From assembly GCA_051251725.1 (NCBI GenBank), contig JBPOFN010000037.1, forward strand, positions 1 through 42,972: a stretch of DNA of 42,972 nt. Reading direction: 5' to 3'. The position numbers and the translations under genes are program-made. The notes below the pieces were generated by a model, which did not search any database, had not been told where the DNA came from, and was given only the letters and a program-made list of their open reading frames with translations. Below, in pieces: positions 1 through 7,946 of this stretch (positions within the stretch are counted from its first letter, which is position 1; each line of letters opens with the position of its first letter). This stretch comes from JALZUE01 sp051251725 (GTDB lineage Bacteria; Pseudomonadota; Gammaproteobacteria; Enterobacterales; Alteromonadaceae).

Positions 1-2
1 TC

Positions 3-45
3 ATATTCATGACCTAAATTTTTTTATTTATTAGATCATGAATAT
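3..45. terminator. Inverted repeat, probable terminator of an upstream gene
   Basis: Ten-base arms ATATTCATGA (3-12) and TCATGAATAT (36-45) are perfect complements around a 23-base loop that contains a run of seven T. It probably ends a transcript entering from outside the window. The long loop and the lack of a T run directly after the second arm make it a weak intrinsic terminator. Confidence 0.35.
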
Positions 46-76
46 AATAAAATAGAAACTTTTGTATAAGAGACAG

Positions 77-237
77 GTTAGAAGCTGGAGGCTGGAAGCT
101 GAGAGGTGAAAGCTGAAAGCTGAGAGCTGGAAGTTGGAAGCTGGAAGCTGGAAGCTGGAAGCTGGAGGCTGGAGGCTGGAGGCTGGAAGCTGAGAGCTGG
201 AGGCTGGAGGCTGGAAGTTCAAAGTTAGATGTTAAAT
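77..237. repeat. Heptanucleotide tandem array, about 23 units of GCTGGAR
   Basis: From 77 to 237 the sequence divides into 7-base units with consensus GCTGGAA or GCTGGAG; variants include GCTGAGA, GTTGGAA and, at the edges, GTTAGAA, GTTCAAA and GTTAAAT. The inner units (140-216) are nearly perfect, while both ends decay. The + strand of the array is purine-rich. It lies about 150 bases upstream of the diguanylate cyclase start. Bases 238-388 hold only AT-rich sequence that should contain that gene's promoter. The frame open through the array on the minus strand is an artefact of the repeat. Slippage could change its length; any effect on the neighbouring gene is inference. Confidence 0.85.
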
Positions 238-388
238 TAGCATATTAACATTAAGCTGTAGCTTTGTTTAATTTTGCTAAAACCAACCCAGTAGACTCCA
301 GTTTTACAATTATTTTTATTTAAAATCTTGTGTTTAAGTTTCATTCATTCAGAATAACGGCATTTAAATCGCTACGGGATTAACTTCA

Positions 389-1831
389 ATGCTAAAAGAG
401 CAAAAACAATTTAGCGCGCTGCTTGCTTTATTGCTGCTATCAGGCTTTATGGTAACGAGTTGGTTAAGTTATCAAGTCGCTATTAGTTCATTAGAACAGC
501 ATATTTCAAGCGATTCCCTGCCCTTGACTGGCGATAATATTTATTCCGAAATTCAGCAAGATTTATTCAAGCCTATTTTTATTTCATCGCTAATGGCGCA
601 AGATACTTTTGTTCGTGACTGGAAGATAAATGGTGAAGCTAGACCTGAAAAAGTCGTCAAATATTTAAAAGAAATACAAATCAAATATAATACCCTGACC
701 AGCTATTTTATTAGTGACGCCAGCCATAATTATTACCACCCTAATGGCACGCTAAAACAAGTGTCAAAGAACGACCCAAAAGATAACTGGTACTTTGCTT
801 TTAAGCAAAGTCCCGCCGAACAGCAATATGAAATTAACATTGATCAAGACACGGCCAATCCAGAAATCATGGCGGTTTTTGTTAATTATAAAGTTTATGA
901 TTACGACGATAATTTTATTGGTATAACCGGCGTCGGGCTGGCATTACATACCGTCAAAGAGTTGATAGAAAGTTACCAACAGCGCTACCAACGCACCGTT
1001 TATTTTACCGATAAAAACGGTAAAATCACCCTACACGGCGATCTGTTTAATCAACAAAGTCAGCTTTCACAGCGTCTAAAAGATATTGACCTAGCTACCG
1101 ATGTTCTTAACAGCAAAGAAAACACCTTATCTTATTCAAATGCTGGTAATAAAATTTATCTCAACAGCCGCTTTATTGAAGAATTTAATTGGTATTTAAT
1201 TGTTGAACAAGATGTGATCAGCAGTGAGAAAAAACTGACCCAAGCCTTTATCATTAATATTTTACTCAGTATTTTGGTAACCGCAGGGGTGCTGCTAATT
1301 GCTCATCTTACTTTTCGCCGATATCAACGTAACTTAGTCACTATGGCTAGTATCGACAAATTATCAGGTCTACTGAACCGGCAGGCATTCGAACCGATAA
1401 TATTAAACAATATTGAGCAGTGTAAAAGAAAAACTAAGCCGCTTGCTTTAATGTTATTAGACATTGATGACTTTAAAAGTGTCAACGATAACTATGGCCA
1501 TTTAACGGGCGACAAAGTAATTCAATCGGTGGCAAAAGCGTGTCAATTAAATACCCGAGATTGCGATGCCGTGTGCCGCTGGGGCGGAGAAGAATTTATT
1601 ATTATGTTAGCTGACACTACCATTGAAGGTGCTAAAGATGTCGCAGAGCGTATTCAAAAAAGCTTACTACGCGATGACCTTGAGCCGAAAGTCACCATCA
1701 GTTTTGGTATTACCGAATATAGCGAGAATGAAGCATTAGACTGCTTATTAAATCGCGCTGACGATGCTTTATATCAAGCCAAAAGAAACGGTCGCAACAG
1801 AATAGAAGTACAAAATTCACTTAGTGAATAA
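389..1831 (+). CDS. Membrane-bound diguanylate cyclase with periplasmic Cache-type sensor
   Basis: Makes cyclic di-GMP from two GTP. Residues 8-30 form a first membrane segment, residues about 31-280 a periplasmic sensor of the Cache type (tyrosine-rich, with a typical YFTDKNGKI strand), residues about 283-309 a second membrane segment, and residues about 315-475 a GGDEF domain. The active-site loop is intact as GGEEF at 399-403. The product-inhibition I-site RxxD is present as RDCD at 390-393, so feedback inhibition by c-di-GMP is expected. There is no EAL domain. Length 480 is typical. A GGGA about ten bases upstream is a modest ribosome site. The ligand cannot be read from sequence. It is followed 52 bases later by thiDE on the same strand, with no obvious terminator between them. 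Confidence 0.9.
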   Translation: MLKEQKQFSALLALLLLSGFMVTSWLSYQVAISSLEQHISSDSLPLTGDNIYSEIQQDLFKPIFISSLMAQDTFVRDWKINGEARPEKVVKYLKEIQIKYNTLTSYFISDASHNYYHPNGTLKQVSKNDPKDNWYFAFKQSPAEQQYEINIDQDTANPEIMAVFVNYKVYDYDDNFIGITGVGLALHTVKELIESYQQRYQRTVYFTDKNGKITLHGDLFNQQSQLSQRLKDIDLATDVLNSKENTLSYSNAGNKIYLNSRFIEEFNWYLIVEQDVISSEKKLTQAFIINILLSILVTAGVLLIAHLTFRRYQRNLVTMASIDKLSGLLNRQAFEPIILNNIEQCKRKTKPLALMLLDIDDFKSVNDNYGHLTGDKVIQSVAKACQLNTRDCDAVCRWGGEEFIIMLADTTIEGAKDVAERIQKSLLRDDLEPKVTISFGITEYSENEALDCLLNRADDALYQAKRNGRNRIEVQNSLSE

Positions 1832-1883
1832 TCGCGAATTAAGCGAATTAATAAAATTATCATTTTTTAAGAGCGTTAACTAA

Positions 1884-3479
1884 ATGACAACTAACCTACA
1901 AGTAAACAAACCCATTATTTGGACCATTGCCGGCAGTGATTGCTCTGGCGGCGCAGGCATCGCTGCTGATATTAAAACCGGTCATGTCTTAGGTTGTGAA
2001 GTTTGTCATTTGATCACTGCTAATACGGTACAAAACGCCCAAAAATTACTCGCCGTTAACCCCGTTGCCGTTGATGTTTTACAGCAGCAAGCACAATGTT
2101 TATTACCAGATAAAAGTCCACAAGTGATAAAAATTGGTTTAATCGCTAGCCTAGAGCAAGTGCATTGGTTAATCGATTTACTTGCCAACTGTAAAGCAAA
2201 TATGCCCGAGCTAAAAGTGATTTATGATCCGGTCGGCCAAGCTTCTGTCGGCGGCAAGTTTTCAGCATTAAAAGCAACCGATTTATTACCGCTATTTCCT
2301 TATATTGATATTATTACCCCTAATACTATTGAAGCGAAACAACTGGCAAACCTGCCTTTACATAATCATCCGTTAACGCCGCAAACGCTCGCAGAAAACA
2401 TTCAAGATTTGGGCGTAAATACCGTGATTATTAAAGGTGGTCATGCACTCACTGATGAAACCTTGTTAGCCAACAATCAGCAAGCAAACTGCTTAGACTA
2501 TTGTTTGCATACGTTAACTGACGCCGACTCAAGTAAAATGAGCCAAGATGAAACTATTGGCTATGGACTTAGTTCACCGCGCATCAATACAGATTATAGT
2601 CATGGTGGTGGCTGCAGCTTTGCTAGCGCCCTCGCCGCTTTTACCGCACACGGTTATTTAGTTCGCGACGCTTTTACTTTAAGCAAAGCGTTTATCAACC
2701 TAGGCTTATACGCTAATACCGACAACGTTGATTATTATGGCGCTTTTGAGCAAACCGCATGGCCAACAAGTGCTCATCACTTCCCATGTGTTTCTAACGA
2801 GTTAACCGCTAAATATCAACACTTACCCGCTTTTAGCTCGCTGGGTTTAGATCGAAATAACAATAATTTAGCCGTGGATAAATTGGGCTTATATCCTGTT
2901 ATCGACTCACTTTATTGGCTCGAACGCTTGTTACCACTCAAGCTCAATATTATTCAGCTACGGGTAAAAAATAAAACAGCAGAAGAATTAGATGACATCA
3001 TCAAACAAGCCGTAGAGCTAAACCAACAATACCCAGCAACCCGATTATTTATTAATGATTATTGGCAACTAGCAATTAAACACGGCGCTTATGGCGTACA
3101 TATTGGTCAAGAAGATTTAATGGCCGCCGATCTAACACAAATTCAACAAGCGGGTTTACGTTTAGGTATTAGTACCCACGGCTGTTATGAATTTTTATTA
3201 GCGCAACAATTACAACCCTCATATCTCGCTATTGGCGCAATCTTTCCGACCAAAACCAAAGACATGTCAGGTCAAATTCAAGGCATTAAAAACTTAAGCG
3301 AAACCTTACAGCTTGCCAGCCATATTCCAGTGGTGGCCATTGGCGGTATTAACCATCAGCGCGCTGTTGAAGTATTAACAACCAGTGTTGATAGCATTGC
3401 TGTAGTTACTGCCATCACCGAAGCTGATTCACCAGAAGATTCTGTTGCGCTATTTCAGCAGATAATCAAAGTAAATTAG
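1884..3479 (+). CDS. thiDE: Bifunctional HMP/HMP-P kinase and thiamine-phosphate synthase (ThiD-ThiE fusion)
   Basis: Two consecutive steps of thiamine synthesis in one 531-residue protein. Residues about 10-290 are ThiD (hydroxymethylpyrimidine phosphate kinase, ribokinase fold): IAGSDCSGGAGIAADIKT near the N-terminus, YDPV, KGGH, and an anion-hole motif HGGGCSFASALAA. Residues about 330-531 are ThiE: IIQLRVK, LFINDYWQLA, GVHIGQEDL, IGAIFPTKTK and VAIGGI match the phosphate and pyrimidine sites. ThiE joins HMP-PP to thiazole phosphate. The usual GTGC of the kinase anion hole is GGGC here. The 52-base spacer is too short for a THI-box riboswitch, and no other thi genes are in the window, so the rest of the pathway must be elsewhere. 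Confidence 0.93.
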   Translation: MTTNLQVNKPIIWTIAGSDCSGGAGIAADIKTGHVLGCEVCHLITANTVQNAQKLLAVNPVAVDVLQQQAQCLLPDKSPQVIKIGLIASLEQVHWLIDLLANCKANMPELKVIYDPVGQASVGGKFSALKATDLLPLFPYIDIITPNTIEAKQLANLPLHNHPLTPQTLAENIQDLGVNTVIIKGGHALTDETLLANNQQANCLDYCLHTLTDADSSKMSQDETIGYGLSSPRINTDYSHGGGCSFASALAAFTAHGYLVRDAFTLSKAFINLGLYANTDNVDYYGAFEQTAWPTSAHHFPCVSNELTAKYQHLPAFSSLGLDRNNNNLAVDKLGLYPVIDSLYWLERLLPLKLNIIQLRVKNKTAEELDDIIKQAVELNQQYPATRLFINDYWQLAIKHGAYGVHIGQEDLMAADLTQIQQAGLRLGISTHGCYEFLLAQQLQPSYLAIGAIFPTKTKDMSGQIQGIKNLSETLQLASHIPVVAIGGINHQRAVEVLTTSVDSIAVVTAITEADSPEDSVALFQQIIKVN

Positions 3480-3559
3480 ACCAAGTCCCCTTGCACTAAG
3501 CCTTAGAGATAGGTATTCTACGCGGCCTTTTTTAGACGATTAAACGGCGAGAATAAATA

Positions 3560-4930
3560 ATGGTTTGTGATGCTATTGGCTTTGATTATGGTACTTCAAA
3601 TTGTGCTGTTGGTGTTATGAACAACGGCCAACCTGAAATTTTATCGTTAGGTGAGCACGGCCGTTTTATTCCATCAACCTTATATTCTCCAAGCCGCGAT
3701 ATTATTAGTCATTGGTTATATCAACAATTACCAACAGCTGAACAGCCTGGTTTTAAATTAGCCCGTAGCTTTGCCTTACAAAAAGGCCAAAACGCTTTAC
3801 GAGAACTTAACCTTGATGGAGTACCGACTCATTTATCATTTGGTAAAGCGGCCCTCGATCGCTATTTAGAAGAACCTGAAGAAGGTTATTATATTAAATC
3901 ACCTAAGTCATTTTTAGGTGCAAGTGGTTTGGTCGACGCACAAATCAATTTGTTTGAAGATATTGTTGCCGCTATGATGAGTAATATTAAAACGCTCGCA
4001 GAGCAAGCCAAACAAGGTGAGATTAATAAAACGGTGATTGGCCGCCCAATTAACTTTCAAGGCTTAAAAGGCGAAGCAAGTAACCGGCAAGCAATTCAAG
4101 TGTTAACTAATGCCGCCAAAAGAGTTGGTTTTAAAGAGATTGAATTTCAATATGAACCTGTTGCAGCAGGCTTTGAATACGAAGCGTCATTAACACAAGA
4201 AACACGGGTGTTGGTGGTCGATATTGGTGGTGGTACTACTGATTGCTCAATGCTGTTAATGGGGCCGGATTATATTGCTAATACCTCGCGCAAAGAGCAG
4301 TTGCTAGCTCATAGTGGTATTCGCATTGGTGGTAACGACTTCGATATTCGCTTAGCGTTAAAAGGCATTATGCCAAGCCTGGGTATGAACAGCTTGTTAA
4401 AAACCGGTAAACCTATGCCGGTTAACTGTTTCAACCAAGCGGTAGCGATTAATAACCTCAATGATCAAACTGAATTTTATAGTCAGAAGAATCGCCGTGA
4501 TTTATTACAATTACAACGTGATGCGGTTGAAGACGAGGTGTTTTCACGTTTAATTAAAGTTCATGACCACAAATTAAGCCACCGTTTAGTCAATGGCGCC
4601 GAGCAAGCAAAAATCGCATTAACCGACGTTGATAAACAAGCGATCAACCTTGACGATATTGCAGATAATTTATCGGTAGATATTTCACGCCAGCTGATGC
4701 TTGAAGCGAGTAGCAGCCAATTAAAACAAATTGCGCAAATGATGCATGAAGCGGTAGCACAAGCCGGTTGCCAACCTGATGTTATATTTGTTACTGGCGG
4801 CACAGCAAAATCGCCGGTATTAAACCAATTTTTAACCGACCAAATGCCGAATACGCCACTTATTGTTGGCGATCATTTTGGCAGTGTTACAGTTGGTTTA
4901 GCGCGCTGGGCCGAACGGGTTTTTGCTTAG
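3560..4930 (+). CDS. yegD: YegD-like Hsp70-family chaperone
   Basis: A 456-residue actin-fold ATPase of the short Hsp70 group typified by E. coli YegD (about 450 residues). The nucleotide-binding motifs are clear: phosphate-1 IGFDYGTSNCAVGV at the N-terminus, phosphate-2 VVDIGGGTTDCSM in the middle, and the adenosine motif VFVTGGTAKSP near the C-terminus. The family has the Hsp70 ATPase domain but no full substrate-binding domain with lid, and its clients are unknown. It should be cytoplasmic, since no signal peptide is seen. It follows thiDE by 80 bases on the same strand and ends before a bidirectional terminator shared with convergent tpiA. Confidence 0.88.
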   Translation: MVCDAIGFDYGTSNCAVGVMNNGQPEILSLGEHGRFIPSTLYSPSRDIISHWLYQQLPTAEQPGFKLARSFALQKGQNALRELNLDGVPTHLSFGKAALDRYLEEPEEGYYIKSPKSFLGASGLVDAQINLFEDIVAAMMSNIKTLAEQAKQGEINKTVIGRPINFQGLKGEASNRQAIQVLTNAAKRVGFKEIEFQYEPVAAGFEYEASLTQETRVLVVDIGGGTTDCSMLLMGPDYIANTSRKEQLLAHSGIRIGGNDFDIRLALKGIMPSLGMNSLLKTGKPMPVNCFNQAVAINNLNDQTEFYSQKNRRDLLQLQRDAVEDEVFSRLIKVHDHKLSHRLVNGAEQAKIALTDVDKQAINLDDIADNLSVDISRQLMLEASSSQLKQIAQMMHEAVAQAGCQPDVIFVTGGTAKSPVLNQFLTDQMPNTPLIVGDHFGSVTVGLARWAERVFA

Positions 4931-5001
4931 CCTCGATTTAATTCAGCTCGGCCAGATTTAGCGCGATTAATTAATATTTATATCACTAAATTCCGCCAAT
5001 A

Positions 5002-5035
5002 AAAAAGCGCTAATGGCAAGCCATTAGCGCTTTTT
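5002..5035. terminator. Bidirectional intrinsic terminator between yegD and tpiA
   Basis: Fifteen-base perfect arms AAAAAGCGCTAATGG (5002-5016) and CCATTAGCGCTTTTT (5021-5035) enclose the loop CAAG. A-run and T-run flank the GC-rich part on both sides, so it can end yegD on the + strand and tpiA on the - strand. Confidence 0.9.
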
Positions 5036-5059
5036 AGTATCTGTTTTTCAAGGTCTCGG

Positions 5060-5824
5060 TTAGTGCTGTGCTTCTTCGTTTGCTTGCAAACAAATTGCCG
5101 CAAAATGCTCAGGGTCTAAACTGGCACCGCCCACTAACAAACCATCAATATCTGGCATTGCTAATAATTCAGCAGCATTACTTTTATTGGCGCTACCGCC
5201 ATATAAAATCCGAACTTTATTAGCTATTACATCACCAAAGATTGATGTTAATTCTTCTCGAATATAAGCATGAACTTCTTGTGCTGTTTCTGGTGTCGCG
5301 GCTAAGCCAGTGCCAATTGCCCATACAGGTTCATAAGCAACACATAAATTATCACCGCTAGTCACTTGACCTACCAAGGCCTCATGCAATTGACGGTTTA
5401 ATACGTCTTTTGTAATACCCGCTTCACGTTGTTTAGTATTTTCGCCAATACAAAACACCGCCATTAAATCATTTTTTAATGTGCTTTCTATTTTTATATG
5501 GCATGAGGCGTCGTTTTCATGAAACATTTGACGACGTTCAGAATGGCCAATAATACAGAAATCACTTCCAGCTTCTTTCAGCATTTTCGCAGAAGTTTCG
5601 CCGGTATAAGCGCCTGAGTCATATTTACTGACATTTTGGCTACCAATAAAAATCTCTGAATTTTGTAGAAAATGATGTAAGTCGCGAATATAAATATAAG
5701 GAGGCGCAATTGCTACTTGCGCTTCAAAATGCTGTCTCATAAACGAAACAACTGAACTACAAATTAAATCGATGCCACCATTTAATTTCCAGTTTGCGAT
5801 AACAATAGGACGACGTTCTTTCAT
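5060..5824 (-). CDS. tpiA: Triosephosphate isomerase
   Basis: Interconverts glyceraldehyde 3-phosphate and dihydroxyacetone phosphate in glycolysis and gluconeogenesis. The (beta/alpha)8 family motifs are complete: N11 and K13 in ANWKLNG, the electrophile H94 in IGHSERR, the base E165 in AYEPVWAIGTG (loop 6), and the phosphate-binding end LYGGSANKSN and GLLVGGASL. The start at 5824 is preferred over an ATG eight codons upstream at 5848, because AGAGG lies six bases before it and because it gives 254 residues, the usual length, with the protein starting at MKERRPIVIANWK. It is transcribed away from ssb's strong terminator and needs its own promoter in 5850-5990. Confidence 0.95.
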   Translation of the reverse strand: MKERRPIVIANWKLNGGIDLICSSVVSFMRQHFEAQVAIAPPYIYIRDLHHFLQNSEIFIGSQNVSKYDSGAYTGETSAKMLKEAGSDFCIIGHSERRQMFHENDASCHIKIESTLKNDLMAVFCIGENTKQREAGITKDVLNRQLHEALVGQVTSGDNLCVAYEPVWAIGTGLAATPETAQEVHAYIREELTSIFGDVIANKVRILYGGSANKSNAAELLAMPDIDGLLVGGASLDPEHFAAICLQANEEAQH

Positions 5825-5885
5825 AATTAGCCTCTGATGAGTTGACATGTATTGTTTTTTACATATAAAAACACAAATTTACCAT

Positions 5886-5917
5886 TGGTAATACCAATAT
5901 GTAAATTATGGTATTAC
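5886..5917. promoter_or_regulatory. Operator-like inverted repeat upstream of tpiA
   Basis: Read on the minus strand, GTAATACCATA and TATTGGTATTAC are near-perfect complements across a short AT spacer. A second, nested palindrome, ATTGGTA/TACCAAT, lies at 5884-5898. They sit about 60-95 bases before the tpiA start, where a promoter or operator is expected. Which protein binds, if any, cannot be told. Confidence 0.35.
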
Positions 5918-5993
5918 AAAATATACCACAAGATCAACCAATGTTTATTATAGTTTTATCATCAAAACATAGCTGTTATATTTTTTAGTTATA

Positions 5994-6020
5994 AAAAAAC
6001 CCAACAGTTACGTTGGGTTT
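5994..6020 (-). terminator. Intrinsic terminator of ssb
   Basis: AAACCCAAC (5997-6005) and GTTGGGTTT (6012-6020) form a nine-base stem with loop AGTTAC. On the minus strand the stem is followed by a run of T, which fits termination of ssb about 50 bases after its stop. Confidence 0.85.
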
Positions 6021-6066
6021 ATTGATGTTTTAGTATCTTAATTGACACTTATTGATTTACTGTAAC

Positions 6067-6738
6067 TCAAAACGGTATATCATCATCAAAGTCAATCGTT
6101 GGCTCTTGCGGGTTTACTTTCGGAGCTGCTGGTTGCTGATAACCGCCTTGTTGAGCAGGTTGTTGAAAACCACCTTGCTGCTGGGGAGCGGCTGGCTTTT
6201 GAAAGCCACCAGATTGTTGTGCCGGTGCTTGGTTATAAGTCGGCTGTGGTTGTTGTACTGGTGATTGATATTGTGGCTGCTGCGCTGGCGCTGCTTGCTG
6301 GTTAAAACCACCAGATTGTTGTGCTGGCGCTTGAGCTGGTGCTTGGTTAAAGCCACCTGCTTGCTGACCTTGAAAACCGCCAGTACCAGAACCTTGACCA
6401 CGAGCATCAAGCATTTGCATGTCGTTAACAATGATTTCAGTCGTATATTGATCAGCACCTTGCTGGTTTTGCCATTTACGCGTTTGCAAACGACCTTCTA
6501 AATAAACCTTTGAACCTTTTTTTAAGTATTCGCCAGCGATCTCAGCCAAACGTTGATAAATAACAACACGGTGCCATTCTGTTTTCTCTTTTTGCTCACC
6601 TGTTTGCTTGTCTTTCCAAGTTTCAGATGTTGCAACAGTAAAGTTAGCTACCGCGCCACCATTTGGCATAAAACGAACTTCTGGGTCTTGTCCTAGATTA
6701 CCGACAATGATGACTTTATTAATACCACGACTGGCCAT
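6067..6738 (-). CDS. ssb: Single-stranded DNA-binding protein
   Basis: Binds single-stranded DNA as a tetramer in replication, repair and recombination. Residues 1-112 are the OB fold (MASRGINKVIIVGNLGQDPE at the start, then the typical TEWHRVV and YLKKGSKVYLEGRLQTRKW strands). Residues about 115-210 are a long disordered linker rich in Gln, Pro, Gly and Ala, with repeats of the type APAQQSGGFNQ. The last residues, DFDDDIPF, are the conserved acidic tip that recruits partner proteins. At 223 residues it is longer than E. coli SSB (178), all of it in the linker. AGGA precedes the ATG by about nine bases. The repetitive linker also opens several spurious frames on both strands, which are not genes. 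Confidence 0.96.
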   Translation of the reverse strand: MASRGINKVIIVGNLGQDPEVRFMPNGGAVANFTVATSETWKDKQTGEQKEKTEWHRVVIYQRLAEIAGEYLKKGSKVYLEGRLQTRKWQNQQGADQYTTEIIVNDMQMLDARGQGSGTGGFQGQQAGGFNQAPAQAPAQQSGGFNQQAAPAQQPQYQSPVQQPQPTYNQAPAQQSGGFQKPAAPQQQGGFQQPAQQGGYQQPAAPKVNPQEPTIDFDDDIPF

Positions 6739-6760
6739 GTAAACGATCCTATAGATTGGG

Positions 6761-6788
6761 CAGTATTTTATTACTATAAATAATACTG
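6761..6788. promoter_or_regulatory. Inverted repeat in the ssb promoter region
   Basis: CAGTATT (6761-6767) and AATACTG (6782-6788) are complementary, with further weak AT pairing inside. The element lies about 22-50 bases before the ssb start, overlapping where the promoter should be. It is not a LexA box: the CTGT-N8-ACAG pattern is absent. Confidence 0.35.
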
Positions 6789-7279
6789 GCTAAACACTAA
6801 TACCACGATCTTGACGACCTTAGTGTCTAAAATTTTCAAATTAGCAAGATTCTATCACTGTGTAAGAACGATCAATAGCGTTAGCGAATAAATTTTCAGA
6901 TCTTTTTTTATAAAAGATCATTTAGTTGAATAATATCAACGAAAAGCGTAAATCGCCGCTAAATACGATTAAAGTGTTAAGAGAAAATTTCCGCAGGGCT
7001 ATTCAGTAAATTTTGTTATTGGCTTGGTATTGAATTAGCAAAATAACAACTAATTTAAGGTAAGCTTGATACCGGCCTTAGAAGCGAAAGCTATTATCAA
7101 ACGCTCATTATTCCTTAAGTATCACGACGATAAGTGAAACCATAATAATGACGAGTTAAGCCCGCAGAGAAAATAAACACCAATGAGTGTTAATTAGCAT
7201 CAATCGGCAGTCGACTATTTATTGCTTTACGTTATACTGCCGCGCTTAAACCAAGTATTTATAAATAGCGGAGCACATT
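6789..7279. other. Long spacer between ssb and the SEC-C gene
   Basis: About 490 bases with no convincing gene. It holds a short hairpin GATCTTTT/AAAAGATC at 6899-6919. It also holds a promoter candidate for the + strand gene that follows: TCGACT at 7211-7216 and TATACT at 7233-7238, spaced 16 bases, about 42 bases before the start codon. uvrA, often divergent from ssb in gammaproteobacteria, is not here. Confidence 0.4.
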
Positions 7280-7612
7280 ATGCACGATCTGTATTACAAA
7301 GGGCGTATCCATACCAGAGAAAACCATGTAACCACAGGTTATAACACTAAGCGTAACGTGAAGCTTGGCACTGAAAAAAATCCATTAACACTGGTAGTTG
7401 CCAGTGAAGAAAGAAAACAGGAAGTCGCTAGCTTAGTTGCTGAGCATGAACTTTTTGCTGAGATCACAGTTGATAGCGCCAGCGATGAAAATATCAAAGA
7501 ATTAGACTCGGTATTGAACAAGCCAACCACGACAATCTTTGAGAAAACACCTAAGCGTAACGATCCTTGTTCGTGCGGTAGTGGCAAAAAATATAAAAAG
7601 TGTTGTGCTTAA
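7280..7612 (+). CDS. Small SEC-C zinc-motif protein (PBPRA1643 family)
   Basis: A 110-residue protein ending in a SEC-C motif, RNDPCSCGSGKKYKKCC, whose CxC and CC cysteines bind zinc as in the SecA C-terminal tail. The N-terminal MHDLYYKGRIHTRENHVTTG and the overall length fit the NCBI family named PBPRA1643-family SWIM/SEC-C protein, which has no known function. GGAG six bases before the ATG supports the start. It stands alone between an ssb-facing spacer and a repeat-bearing spacer. SEC-C proteins often bind SecB or the ribosome, but no such role is shown for this family. Confidence 0.8.
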   Translation: MHDLYYKGRIHTRENHVTTGYNTKRNVKLGTEKNPLTLVVASEERKQEVASLVAEHELFAEITVDSASDENIKELDSVLNKPTTTIFEKTPKRNDPCSCGSGKKYKKCCA

Positions 7613-7686
7613 TCAGCGGTTGTCGCTGTAAACAATACTTGCAGTCATATTCTCAGGCCACTAATTAGCACTAAGAATTTGTCTAA

Positions 7687-7758
7687 CTAAGGTTTCAGTT
7701 ATGATTCCAGCTAAGACTTCAGCCAAGGTTTCAACTTAATGTTCAGTTAACTTTTCTG
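7687..7758. repeat. Decayed 12-bp tandem array
   Basis: Six consecutive 12-base units share a CTAAGGTTTCAG-like consensus: CTAAGGTTTCAG, TTATGATTCCAG, CTAAGACTTCAG, CCAAGGTTTCAA, CTTAATGTTCAG and a last weaker one. The rest of the 334-base spacer (7613-7946) is AT-rich with recurring GTTAGC and TTAAG words and no gene. Confidence 0.6.
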
Positions 7759-7946
7759 GCTGTTTTTCAAGATTGAATGTTTGATTGAGCTAGCTAGTGT
7801 AGACATCAAATAAACTTAGCGAATAAATAACGGCGCTATATAACAATAGCGCTCAGGCTGTCACTTAAGCCGTTAAGTTTAAGCCCTTAAATTTTAGCTA
7901 TATAAGCGTTAGCTATTAAGTGTTAGCTGAGCCGTTATTAATCGCT

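Noticed and set aside
31..222. Open frame on the minus strand with a repeated Leu/Gln/Ser/Pro pattern
   Set aside because: It is produced by the heptanucleotide array; the repetitive peptide, lack of ribosome site and decay of the repeat at the edges argue against a gene.
77..237. Possible CRISPR array
   Set aside because: Units are 7 bases, contiguous, without spacers, and there are no cas genes.
1832..1883. Thiamine pyrophosphate riboswitch upstream of thiDE
   Set aside because: The 52-base spacer is too short and has no THI-box sequence.
6099..6501. Several open frames on both strands across the ssb linker
   Set aside because: They are by-products of the Gln/Pro/Gly-rich repetitive linker; the ssb frame itself is complete and unambiguous.
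6841..6900. Possible LexA box near CTGT at about 6858
   Set aside because: The second half ACAG is missing at the required distance.
7066..7137. 23-residue frame with TTG start and AAGG five bases upstream
   Set aside because: It is very short, starts with TTG and has no recognisable similarity. Chance is likely; ribosome profiling would be needed to keep it.
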